Shown in pieces: positions 7,888-17,500 of a stretch of DNA of 26,114 nt. The stretch is from DATARH01 sp038228485. GTDB taxonomy: Bacteria; Pseudomonadota; Alphaproteobacteria; ATCC43930; CGMCC-115725. The notes beneath the pieces were generated by a model that was not told the origin of the DNA, ran no database searches, and saw only the letters and a program-made list of their open reading frames with translations. The number at the start of each line of letters is the position of its first letter. Within the stretch, counting starts at the first letter, position 1. Where the stretch lies: assembly GCA_038228485.1 (NCBI GenBank), contig JBBRPG010000035.1, positions 1 through 26,114 on the forward strand, given 5' to 3'. A program made the translations under genes and the position numbers.

Positions 7888-8790
7888 ATGTTCGAAGGCT
7901 TCACCCGCACCGAGATCGAGACCTCTTCCTCGCAATTTGGCGGCGCGCGCATCCATCTGCGCCACGGCGGCGACGGCCCGCCGTTGCTGCTGCTGCACGG
8001 CAACCCGCTGACCCATGTGTCATGGCACAAGATCGCGCCGCGGCTGGCCGAGGATTTCCACGTCGTCTGCCCCGATCTGCGCGGCTATGGCGACAGCGTC
8101 GGCCCCGACGAGGCCGGCGAGAACAACATCAACTACTCGTTCCGGGCGATGGCGCAGGACCAGGTCGAGGTGATGGAGAAGCTCGGCTACCGCGAGTTCT
8201 TTGTCGCCGGGCACGACCGCGGCGCCCGCACCACCGCGCGCATGTGCCTCGACCATCCCGACCGGGTCAAGCGCGCGGCGCTGGTCGACATCCTGCCCAA
8301 CCATCACATCTGGACGCATACCTCGCGCGAATGGGCGCTGCGCTCGTGGCACTGGGCGCTGATGGCCCAGCCTTACGACTTCCCCGAGCGGATGATGGCC
8401 GGGGTGCCGGCGCGCTGGTACATGGAGCATAAATTGTCCAAGCCCGGCATCGGCCTCGGCATTTTCGACCCCGAGGCGTTCGAGGAATACGTCCGCTGCT
8501 TCGACTGGAAGACGATCAAAGGCTCGTGCGCCGATTACCGCGCCTGCCCGACCTGCGACTTCGACATGGACAAGGCCGATTTCGAGGCCGGGCGCAAGAT
8601 CACGCTGCCGCTGCTGGTGATCTGGGGTCAGCGCAGCCACACCGAGGGCGTCCACAGCGATGTGCTGGCGGTGTGGAAGAAGAACTACGCGACCGACGCC
8701 TGGGGCGGCGCGCTACCGTGCGGCCACTACGTGCCCGAGGAAGCGCCCAACGAGACCTACGAGCACTTCATCAAGCATTTCAAAGTCTAG
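7888..8790 (+). CDS. Haloacetate (fluoroacetate) dehalogenase, alpha/beta hydrolase
   Basis: 300-residue alpha/beta hydrolase that should hydrolyse haloacetates, including possibly fluoroacetate, to glycolate and halide in the cytosol. The visible layout matches the structurally characterised fluoroacetate dehalogenase of Rhodopseudomonas palustris almost residue for residue. The oxyanion loop is LLHGNP (35-40). Nucleophile Asp110 lies in GHDRGAR, with carboxylate-binding Arg111 and Arg114. Asp134 is in DILP. The halide pocket has His155-Trp156 in SWHWAL and Tyr217 in ADYRA. General-base His280 is in CGHYVPEEAP. Length equals the family norm. ATG 7888 follows AGAAGGATCGGCGGC. Its stop overlaps the stop of the convergent esterase-like gene by four bases (CTAG). 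The family also includes chloro- and bromoacetate-preferring enzymes and epoxide hydrolases. The full halide pocket argues for a dehalogenase, but defluorination itself cannot be read from sequence. Confidence 0.85.
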   Translation: MFEGFTRTEIETSSSQFGGARIHLRHGGDGPPLLLLHGNPLTHVSWHKIAPRLAEDFHVVCPDLRGYGDSVGPDEAGENNINYSFRAMAQDQVEVMEKLGYREFFVAGHDRGARTTARMCLDHPDRVKRAALVDILPNHHIWTHTSREWALRSWHWALMAQPYDFPERMMAGVPARWYMEHKLSKPGIGLGIFDPEAFEEYVRCFDWKTIKGSCADYRACPTCDFDMDKADFEAGRKITLPLLVIWGQRSHTEGVHSDVLAVWKKNYATDAWGGALPCGHYVPEEAPNETYEHFIKHFKV

Positions 8791-9576
8791 CCGGTCAGCG
8801 CCGCCGCCCAAGCAGCGGCGTGCTTGCGCAACCCGGTCTCGTCGAGATGGCAGTCGTCGTAGCGGTCGCGGATCGTGTCGGTGCACGGCCCTTCGAGGAT
8901 GCCGGCGGCGGGGTCGATCAGGCCGCGCTGGGTCGCGGCGATGAGCGCCTGGTGGTCGCTGTAGCCCTGCGGGACGCCGAAATAGGCGGCGATCGCCAAA
9001 TAGACCGGAGCCGCGATCCCAGCCTCGCGCAGCGAACGGGCAAAGCCGAGAAACCGCTCGCGATAATCGTCCGCCGCGGTGCGGTAGAGCGCATCGGCCT
9101 CGCCCTGATGCCACAAGACGTGCGTCGGGACCGTGCCGGTGGAGCGCAAGCGGTCGAGCGCGTACATCAGGCGATGGTTGCGCGGACCGCCCGGCGCCCA
9201 GTCCTTGACCTCGGCGCCGCCGACCGCGACCGGCACCAGCAGGATCTCGTCGGCGAAACCGCGTTCGATCAGCATGTCGCTCCAGGCACCACGGGCTGCC
9301 GCCGTCGCCGGTGGCGCCGAGCAGCGGGTCGGCGGCGGGATAGACGAGACCGTCGAAGAAATTGAAATTGTAGACCGCGCGGCTGGCCGCGAAATGCCCA
9401 GCGCCGTGATTGGCGGCATTGGATTGCCCGGCGATCACCAAGGCCAGCGAACCCGGGCGGGCGCCGAACGGCCCGCGCGCCACCGGCGCCCGACCGCGCA
9501 GCTCGCTGGTGTCGACACCCGGCAGGTATACGCCTGAGTCGAGGGCATGCTGATAGAGCGGCGAAGGAAGGGTCAT
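8787..9576 (-). pseudogene. SGNH / sialate O-acetylesterase-like hydrolase, frameshifted
   Basis: Two minus-strand frames together encode one SASA-type carbohydrate esterase (about 260 residues). The upstream frame from ATG 9576 carries LALVIAGQSNAANHGAGHFA, with the nucleophile Ser52 in GQSN, then VYNFNFFDGLVYPAADP and ends sensibly at GDGGSPW. The downstream frame resumes with WSDMLIERGFADEILLVPVA, contains the family block VLWHQGEADALY and ends with DDCHLDETG, the catalytic Asp/His block, stopping at 8787. The shift lies around 9284-9290; comparison with the usual GGSxWxRLGDxLI spacing suggests two bases are missing. Both halves look well conserved, so this is either a very recent pseudogene or a sequencing/assembly error. 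An alternative start is TTG 9639. Family members deacetylate sugars or xylan; the substrate here is unknown. Confidence 0.75.
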
Positions 9577-9691
9577 TAAGACCGGCGGTTCGCGGTAGCG
9601 TGGGACCGCTTTTATGATGACGATTTGACAGGCCCGCAAGATCGGCTATTCCGCTTGGCACGAGCGACGAGGCTGAACGGGGCGCGCACCG

Positions 9692-10450
9692 ATGTATTTC
9701 GTGATGACCGATCGCAATGGCCTCGTCCGCCTCGTGCCCAAGCAAGCCGTGTGGGCCGAGGTGGGCGTCTACAAGGGAGATTTCTCTCAGATCGTCCTCG
9801 ATACCGCAGAGCCCAAAGAGTATTTTTTGATCGATAACTGGCGTTTCGACATCAAGGATCAGAATCCCCTCGACGAAAAGACCGAGAATTTCAGCAATTT
9901 TCAGGGCAGCGTTCACTGGCAGCATTTTGGCGACGACGCCAATGCGCACCAGGAGCAGAACTACCAGGACGTGGTCGGCCGTTTCCGCGGCAACGATGCT
10001 GTAAAAGTCATCCGGGCCGAGTCGGCGGCGGGCATCGACAGCCTGCCGGACAATCATCTCGACGTCGTCTACATCGATGCCAACCACCAGTACGAGTACG
10101 TGCTGCGCGACATGCTGCACGCCCGCAAAAAGCTGAAACCGGGCGGCATCATGATGATGGACGATTTTTACGAGGGCCCCGGCGGCTACGAGCAGAATGA
10201 CGGCGTGATGGCGGCGGTCACGTCATTCGTCAAACGCTTCGACTACGCCTTTTTGGCGATGAGCCACGGTTCCTTTTCCAATGTCGCCCTAAGCTCCGAT
10301 CCGACATCGTCGTTCGTCCGGCAGTTTCTGGAAAACCTACGCGACAGCGACTTCCAATTCATCGGCATCTCGGACGTGCTGGTGCCCAATTTGCGCTACA
10401 AGCTCTACAAGAAGCAGGATGGCCAGTTGCGCTACGTGGCGATGCTGTGA
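9692..10450 (+). CDS. Class I SAM-dependent methyltransferase (Methyltransf_24 type)
   Basis: 252-residue cytosolic protein with a Rossmann-type methyltransferase core. Motif I is WAEVGVYKGDFS (21-32), followed by an acidic end of strand 2 in EYFLIDNW (43-50). Asp129 and His132 are in VVYIDANHQYEYVLRD, the DxxH pattern common in this family. KLKPGGIMMMDDFYEGPGGY (148-167) is the post-motif strand and loop, with a possible metal-binding Asp pair. The C-terminal 60 residues form a beta-rich cap. The start is uncertain: ATG 9692 and ATG 9704 both lack a strong ribosome site. It stands alone on the plus strand between the broken esterase and a convergent TylF-like gene, 30 bases away tail to tail. 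Relatives modify sugars, lipids and polyketides, so it may tailor the product of the polyketide synthase downstream, but the acceptor is unknown. Confidence 0.8.
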   Translation: MYFVMTDRNGLVRLVPKQAVWAEVGVYKGDFSQIVLDTAEPKEYFLIDNWRFDIKDQNPLDEKTENFSNFQGSVHWQHFGDDANAHQEQNYQDVVGRFRGNDAVKVIRAESAAGIDSLPDNHLDVVYIDANHQYEYVLRDMLHARKKLKPGGIMMMDDFYEGPGGYEQNDGVMAAVTSFVKRFDYAFLAMSHGSFSNVALSSDPTSSFVRQFLENLRDSDFQFIGISDVLVPNLRYKLYKKQDGQLRYVAML

Positions 10451-10480
10451 CGGTCAGGCTTTCGGGGCGAGGCCGGCCCT

Positions 10481-11329
10481 TCAGGGCTTGATGCCGATAC
10501 GAAAATCGGGCGCAACTTGGATCAGCAGCAAGGCAATTCCCTCGCGGCGCAGATAGTGGTCGACCGCGTCGGCCGCATCCGAGCCGAAAAGGCCTTCGAC
10601 CGCGATGACACCGCCGCGCGATAATAGCGGGAAGTATGTCGCGATCGCCTCTTGGTTGGCCGGGTAGGTTTGTGATGTCAGGCCGAGAAACGCCAGCGGT
10701 CCGCAACCGGCGATTTCCTCGCGCGGATAACGGCGGATAGAGACATTCGCGGCGGGATAGCCGGTGGCGACAAGCGTTGCGGGCGGCGGCTCCGACAAAA
10801 TTGGCGCCGGCGACCCGTCCTGCCGGCCGGCAATCAGATCGCGACCCGAACCCCACAACGCGAATTCGAACTCAGGCCTGTGGGTCGGATCGGCGGTGGT
10901 GTCGAACAGGATCAACTGCCGGCTGGCGTCGCCGATATGCTGGAACGCCAGCGCCAGCACGGTCAGCGTTTCCGCTTGGCCATGGCCGCAATCCATGACC
11001 GCGCCGCCGATCGCGCTCTCGCACAGATACCTAGCGGTGGAGTAAAGCGCGAGCCGGCGCAGCGCCGAAAATTCGGACACTGCACCGCTGACATCGAGAA
11101 AATCGCGGATCGCGTCGTGCGTCGACGCCGCCGGACTCTCCGCTGTGCCGGCCGCGAGCAGGGCCGACAGCGCATCGCGTGCGGGCGGCGGCAGGGGTGC
11201 GGGCGGGAGGTGGGCCACCGGGGAGGCCGCAGCGGTGACTTGAAGCCGCTCGTATTCGGTCTGGGTCAGCAGCTTGTAGCCGGCGCTCGTCAGCACGCCG
11301 AGCGCCGAACGCTTGAGCAGCCTTAGCAT
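10481..11329 (-). CDS. TylF/MycF-like methyltransferase homologue with lost catalytic aspartates
   Basis: 282-residue protein resembling macrocin-O-methyltransferase (TylF/MycF) relatives. LRRLALYSTARYLCESAIGG (90-109) leads into VMDCGHGQAETLTVLALAFQ (111-130), in place of the usual vvEcGVwRGGSs motif. LILFDTT (139-145) corresponds to the DSFeG strand. LAFLGLTSQTYPANQEAIAT then YFPLLSRGGVIAVEG (212-246) corresponds to the lDxDxYes...PGGviiiDDYG block. In TylF-type enzymes those last aspartates bind Mg2+; here they are Thr/Ser and Val/Glu-Gly, so canonical catalysis is unlikely. Residues 31-85 are a low-complexity Ala/Pro linker. The ATG is preceded by AGGGGAATCA, a good ribosome site. It is divergent from the polyketide synthase gene with about 190 bases between them. 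It could be a scaffold, a binding protein or a repurposed enzyme. Confidence 0.65.
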   Translation of the reverse strand: MLRLLKRSALGVLTSAGYKLLTQTEYERLQVTAAASPVAHLPPAPLPPPARDALSALLAAGTAESPAASTHDAIRDFLDVSGAVSEFSALRRLALYSTARYLCESAIGGAVMDCGHGQAETLTVLALAFQHIGDASRQLILFDTTADPTHRPEFEFALWGSGRDLIAGRQDGSPAPILSEPPPATLVATGYPAANVSIRRYPREEIAGCGPLAFLGLTSQTYPANQEAIATYFPLLSRGGVIAVEGLFGSDAADAVDHYLRREGIALLLIQVAPDFRIGIKP

Positions 11330-11521
11330 TGATTCCCCTGCTGTCGCCGAACGATCGGAGCGCGGCGGGATAGTATCGCCGAAGCCCGGCGCGGACTACG
11401 CTGCCGTTGCCCGGCCCCAACGGCGTCTCTGTTTCGCAGGCCGGCTAGCCTCGGCTGGAGTTACCGGCTAGGAATCGGGGCGCGATCTCGGCGCAGAAAC
11501 CGTGAAGTTTTCGGGTTCGCC
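11330..11521. promoter_or_regulatory. Divergent promoter interval before the polyketide synthase
   Basis: 192 G+C-rich bases between the TylF-like gene (minus) and the polyketide synthase (plus). CCGGCTAG occurs twice around 11441-11480 and includes the perfect palindrome GGCTAGCC. No convincing -35/-10 pair is visible on either strand. Confidence 0.25.
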
Positions 11522-14500
11522 GTGAGCAGGGATTATCGCAAGACGGCGGGGATATCGTCCGATATGGCGGCAGAGAAGACCGAGCTGGGAGGCGGCTTTC
11601 CCATCGCCGTGGTCGGTGCCGCCTGCCGCCTTCCCGGAGCCGCCACCCTCGGCGAATTCTGGTCGCTGCTGCGGTCGGGGACCGACGCCGTCGGCCCGGT
11701 CCCCGAGGACCGCTGGGACGTCGCCGCCAGCTTTCACCGCGACCCGGTGAAGCCCGGCAAGACCTATACGCGCGACGGCGGCTTTATCGCCGAGATCGAC
11801 AAGTTCGACGCCGGCTTCTTCGGCATCTCGCCGCGCGAGGCGCGCCGCATCGACCCGCAGCAGCGCATCCTCCTGGAGCTGGCCTGGGAAGCGTTGGAGG
11901 ACGCCGGCATCATCCCCGGCCGCCTCGCCGGGTCGCAGACCGGGGTCTTTGTCGGCATCTCGTTTTCCGACTATGCGGCGTTGCAGCGCGAGGACCCGGA
12001 GCGCGTCGACGCCTATGTCATGTCGGGCAGCGCGGTCAGCAACGCGGCGAACCGCATCTCGTACATCTTCGACCTGCACGGGCCGAGCTTTGCCGTCGAC
12101 ACCGCCTGCTCGTCATCGCTGGTCGCGGTGCATCAGGCCTGCGTCAGCCTGTGGCGCGGCGAGGCGAGCGTGGCGATCGCCGGCGGGGTCAACGCGCTGC
12201 TGTCGCCGTCGGGTTTTATCGGCTTTTCCAAGGCGCACATGCTGTCGCCGAGCGGCCGCTGCCGTGCGTTCGACGCGGGCGACGGCTACGTCCGCGCCGA
12301 GGGCGGCGCCGTGGTGGTGCTGCAGCCGCTGACGCAGGCTGTCGCCGAGGGCAACCCGGTCTGGGCGGTGATCGCCGGCTCCGGGGTCAATTCGGACGGC
12401 CGCACCGCCGGGCTGGCGATGCCCAACCCGGCGGCGCAGGAAGCCTTGCTGCGGCGCGTCTACCGGGAGGCCGGGATCGACCCCGGCGCGGTCGCCTATG
12501 TCGAGGCGCACGGCACCGGCACCGGCGTCGGCGACCCAGCCGAATGCACCGCGCTGGGGCGCGTGTTCGGCGCCGCGCGTGCGCCGGGGGACCCGTGCCG
12601 CATCGGCTCGGTCAAGACCAATATCGGCCATCTCGAACCGGCGTCGGGGATCGCCGGGCTGGTGAAGGTGCTGCTGGCGCTGCGGCATCGCGCGCTGCCG
12701 CGCTCGCTGCATCTGGTCACCCCCAACCCGCAGATCCCGTTCGCCGCGCTCAACCTATCGGTGGTCGCGGAACACACCGAGCTGCCGCCCGGCCCGCTGG
12801 TCAATTCGTTCGGGTTCGGCGGCACCAACGCCCATGTCGTGCTGCGCGAGCCGGACATGCCGGTTGCCGCCCCGGAGGAGGCGCAGTGGGACGGCCCCTA
12901 TTCGCTGCTGATATCGGCGCATAGCAGCGAGGCGCTCGCCAGCTTAGCTGTGCGTTATGCCGAGCTGCTGCGCTCGCCGGACGCCCCGCCGCTGCCGGCG
13001 GTGTGCCGAACCGCCGCGACTCGTCGGACGCACCACCCGCACCGGCTGGCGGTGTTCGGAAGCGGCGGCGGCGAGATCGCCGGCCGCCTCGAAGCCTTTG
13101 CGGCGGCCGGCGCGGCGCCGCCGCTTGTCGAGGGCCGCGCGCCGGGACCGGCGGCGCGGCTCGCTTTCGTGTTCTCCGGCAACGGGTCGCAATGGCGCGG
13201 CATGGGGCGCGACTTGCTTGCCGAGCCGCTTGCCGCCGCATGGATCGCCCGGATCGACGCGGCGCTGCAACCCGACCTCGGCTGGTCGGTAGCGGCGGTA
13301 CTGCAATCGCCCGATGCGGATTACGGCCGCACCGAAATCGCTCAGCCGGCCCTGTTCGCGGTTCAGGTCGCGGTGCTCGAATGGCTGCGCGCGCATGGCA
13401 TCGAGGCCGAGGCGGTGGTCGGCCACAGCGTCGGCGAGATCGCGGCTTCCTATGCCGCGGGCATCCTGCCGCTGGCCGAGGCCTGCCGGGTCATCGCGGC
13501 GCGCAGCCGGGCGCAGCAGCGCACCGCCGGGGCCGGCCGGATGGCCGCGCTTGGGCTGTCGGCGGATGAAGCCGCCGCCGCGATCCGGCCTTACGAGGAA
13601 CGCCTCACCGTCGCCGGGATCAACAGCCCCCGTTCGGTGACGATTGCCGGCGACGCGGACGCGATCGCGGCGTTGGGCGCGGAGCTGCGGGACCGCCGGG
13701 TTTTCTTTCGCGAGCTCGGCCTCGATTACGCCTTTCACAGCCCGGCGATGGACCCGATCCGTGGCGAGCTGCTGGACCGGCTCGACGGGCTGACGCCGCG
13801 CCAGGGAAGTTGCCGCTTCGTCTCGACCGTGACCGGCGCCGAGATGGCGGGGGACCAGCTCGGCGCTGTCTATTGGTGGGACAATATCCGCCGGCCAGTT
13901 CTCTTCGCGCCGGCGATCGGCGCGCTGTCGGCGGCGGGGTGCAACGCGTTTCTCGAGATCGGCGCGCATCCGATCCTTGAGGGATATTTGCGGGAATGCC
14001 TGCGAGCCAAGGGCGGCTCAGGCGCGGTGCTGGCCTCGCTGCGCCGGCAGGAGCCGGAACGCGACGCGCTGTGGCGCGCGCTGGGGCGCTGTTACACGGC
14101 CGGGGTCGCGATCGATTTTAGCGGGCTGTTCCCGGAGGAGACCGCGGTCGTGCCGCTGCCGGCCTATCCGTGGCAGCGCGAGCGCTATTGGTTCTCCGAT
14201 GGCGCGGATGGGTTGGCCGAGCCGGCCCGTCCGCGCAAGCACCCCCTGCTCAGCAAGCGCCTGCCGACCGTGGCGGGGGTCTGGCAGAACCGGCTCGATC
14301 CGGCGGCGATTTCCTGGCTGCCCGATCACGTCGTGCAGGGGAGCATGGTCGTGCCCGGCGCCGCGTTTATCGAGATGGCGCTGGCGGCGGCCGCATGGGA
14401 GACCGGCGTCGAGGCAGTCGAGATCGAGCGGCTCGAAATCCGCCGCCCGCTGGTGATCGCCGCGGGGACCGAGCCGGCGATCGAGGCCGGGCTGTCCGCC

Positions 14501-17500
14501 GAGGATGGCGGCTTTCACCTCTATGCTCGCGACCTAGCCGGGGGAAGCGCGCCGCCTGCAGTGGTCGCCCGCGCCGTGCCGCTGACGGCCAGCTGCGCAC
14601 CCGCGCCGGGCTCGCTCGCCGCGATCAGACAGAGGATGGGCCGGCGCATCGATGGCGCCGAGCTCTATCGCCGCTTCGCCGACCACGGGCTCGCTTACGG
14701 GCCGGCATTCCGGGGCATCGCCGAAGCCTGGGCCGGCGACGGCGAAGCGCTGGGGCGGATCGCCGCGCCCGCCGCCATCGAGGGAGAACTCGGCGAGTAT
14801 TGCATCCACCCGGCCGTGCTCGACGCCTGCTTGCAGGTGACGCTCGCGGCGCTGCCCGAGGAGGTTGGCAACGTCCCGGCGATGTTCGTGCCGAGCAAGG
14901 CCGAGCGCATCCGGTTTTATGGCGGCGGGCGCATCGCCTGGTGCCACATGCGGCTGACCCAAATCGGCGCGCGCTCGATTGTCGGCTCTTTCCGGATGAT
15001 GGGCGAGGACGAGAGGGTTGTCGCCGAGATCGACGGCATGCGCTTCCGCCGGGTCGAGCTTGGTGTCGCAGGTGAAATCCCGGCTTATCACTGGGCCTAT
15101 CAGCTGCGGCCCTCGGCGGCGGCGTTCCACCGCGCGGACGATCTGCCCGAACCGTCGGCGCTGACGGCGCTCGCCCCAGCCGACGGGAGCGACCGCCACG
15201 GCGACGTGCGCGAAACGCTGGACCGGCTGGCCTCGGCCTATACGCGGACGGCGCTGGCGGAGGTGATCGGGGCCAGCGGATCTTTCATCCTGCCGGCCCC
15301 CAAGGCGAACGGACCGACGCAGCCGGCGCGTGCCGTCGCGCGGCTGCTCGCGCGGCTCGAAAGCGCCGGGATGGCCGAGCGCGACGGCGCCGCGTGGCAG
15401 CTTGCCGGCGACGATCCGGGGCGGACCCCGACAGAACTGTGGCGCGAGGCACTGGCCCGCTATCCGGCGCATCTGCCGAGTCTGCAGCTGACCGCGCGCT
15501 GCGGCGAGGCCCTGCCGGCGGTGTTGCGCGGCGGGGCCGATGCCGCCCCTGAAGCGGGCAGCGACATCCTCGCGCAGCTTTACGAATCCGACCCGCTGTT
15601 CCAGGGCCCGGCCGAAGCGGTGGCGGGGATGCTGCGGCAGGTAGGCGATGCCCTTCCCGACACGAGGTTGCTGCGCGTCCTCGCGATTGGGGTGAACGGC
15701 GGGCTGGCCGAGGCGCTAGCGGCGGCGCTGCCGGTGGAGCGAAGCGAATGCGTCCTCGCCGAACCAGGCCGTAACCTCGCCGAGCAAGGCTTCGGCCCGG
15801 CGCAGCAGGACATCGTCATAGCCGGCGCGGCGCTCGCCACGAGCTACGATCTCGACGGCGACCTTGCCGCCATCGCCACCGTGCTCAAGCCCGGCGGCCT
15901 GTTCATCGCGGTGGCGCCGGAGCCGGGCGGCTTTCTCGATCTTGCCGGCGCGGTTTTCCCGTCTCTGCGGGAAGCGGTCGAAACCGATTGGCGCCGCGCG
16001 CTTGCCGATGCCGGGTTCGACGAGGTGATTTCGGCCGGGGCCGACAACCCGGCGGGCTCCGGCGCGGTCATTGTCGGCCGCAAGCCTGCCGCGGCCTTCC
16101 CGCCTTCTCGCCCGCTCGAAACGAACCTGTGGGTGGTGCTCTCGGGCGGTCGGCTCAGCGATTTTGCATCGGCGCTGGCGGGTCGGCTCGAAGAACGCGA
16201 CCAGCGCGCCGTGATCGTCGACGATGCCGAGCGCTTCGAGCGGCTCGGCCCTGACCGTTTCGCGGCACCGCGGGGCGACCGTGACGGGTATGCACGTTTG
16301 CTGCGCGTTCTCGCCGCCGATGCCGCTTCCCCGCTGCATCTTGTCTATCTGCGCGGGTCGGCGGAAACGGAGCCGACCGATCCGCTTGCCCAGGCCAGCA
16401 GCTACGATCTGGTGACCTTGGTGCAGGCGGTTATCGATGCCGGGCTTGCGGCGATGACGCGCCCGTGGCAAGCGCCGCTATGGGGCATCGCGCGCACCGT
16501 GATGAACGAGCGGCCCGATAGCGTCTGCCGCCTGGTCGATCTCGACCCCGAGGCGTCCGCCGCAACCGCAATCGCCGGGCTTTGCGGCGAGCTGCTCCAC
16601 CCCGACGACGAGAACGAAATCCTGCTGCGCGGCGGCGGGCGCTACGCGCCGCGGCTGACCCGCGGCCTCTCGCAGCCGGCTCGAGGCGCGGCGGACGGCG
16701 ACGCCTTCACCCTTGCGTTCGGAGAGCGCGAGGCTCAAGAGGGCGCGGTCCTCAACCACATCGCGATCCCGCACCCCGGCGCGGGGGAAGTGTCGGTGCG
16801 GGTGCGCGCCGCCGGGGTCAATTTCCGCGACGTGGTGCAGCGCACCGGCTTGCTGCCCGAGGAGGCGTTCGAGGAAGGCTTTGCCGGCCCGACCTTGGGG
16901 CTGGAATTTGCCGGAGAGGTGATCGAGGCCGGCGAGCAGGTCGAACGCCTGCGTCCGGGCGACGCGGTTTTCGGCTTCGGCCGCAACGCCTTTTCATCGC
17001 ACCTGACCGCGCCGGCGTTCTGCCTGTTCCGCAAGCCGGCGGCGATGAGCTTCGCCGAGGCCGCGACGCTGCCGGTCGCCGCGCTCACGGCGTATTATTC
17101 GCTGCATCGGCTGGCGCGGCTGGCGCAGGGCGAGCGCATCCTCATTCACGGCGCGGCCGGCGGGGTCGGCCTCGCCGCGGTGCAATACGCGCAAGCGGTC
17201 GGCGCGGAAATCTTCGCTTCGGCCGGGACGCCGGAAAAGCGCGCGCTGCTGCGCCGGCTGGGCGTGGCGCATGTGGTCGACTCGCGCACCCTCGCCTTCG
17301 CCGACGACATCCGCGCGATCACCGGCGGCGAGGGTGTCGACGTGGTACTGAACTCGCTGGCGGGAGAGGCGATCCGCAAGGGCCTCGCGATCCTGCGGCC
17401 GTATGGCCGCTTCGTCGAGCTCGGCAAGCGCGATTTCTATGCGGACAACAAGCTCGGGCTGAGCCCGTTCCGCAACAATATCCAGTTCTTCGGAGTCGAT

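Noticed and set aside
7888..8790. Epoxide hydrolase or generic haloalkane dehalogenase
   Set aside because: The HDRGAR arginine pair and the His-Trp-Tyr halide pocket are specific to haloacetate/fluoroacetate dehalogenases.
10451..10480. Bidirectional terminator between the convergent methyltransferase and TylF-like genes
   Set aside because: No clear G+C hairpin with a T tract is visible in the 30-base gap.
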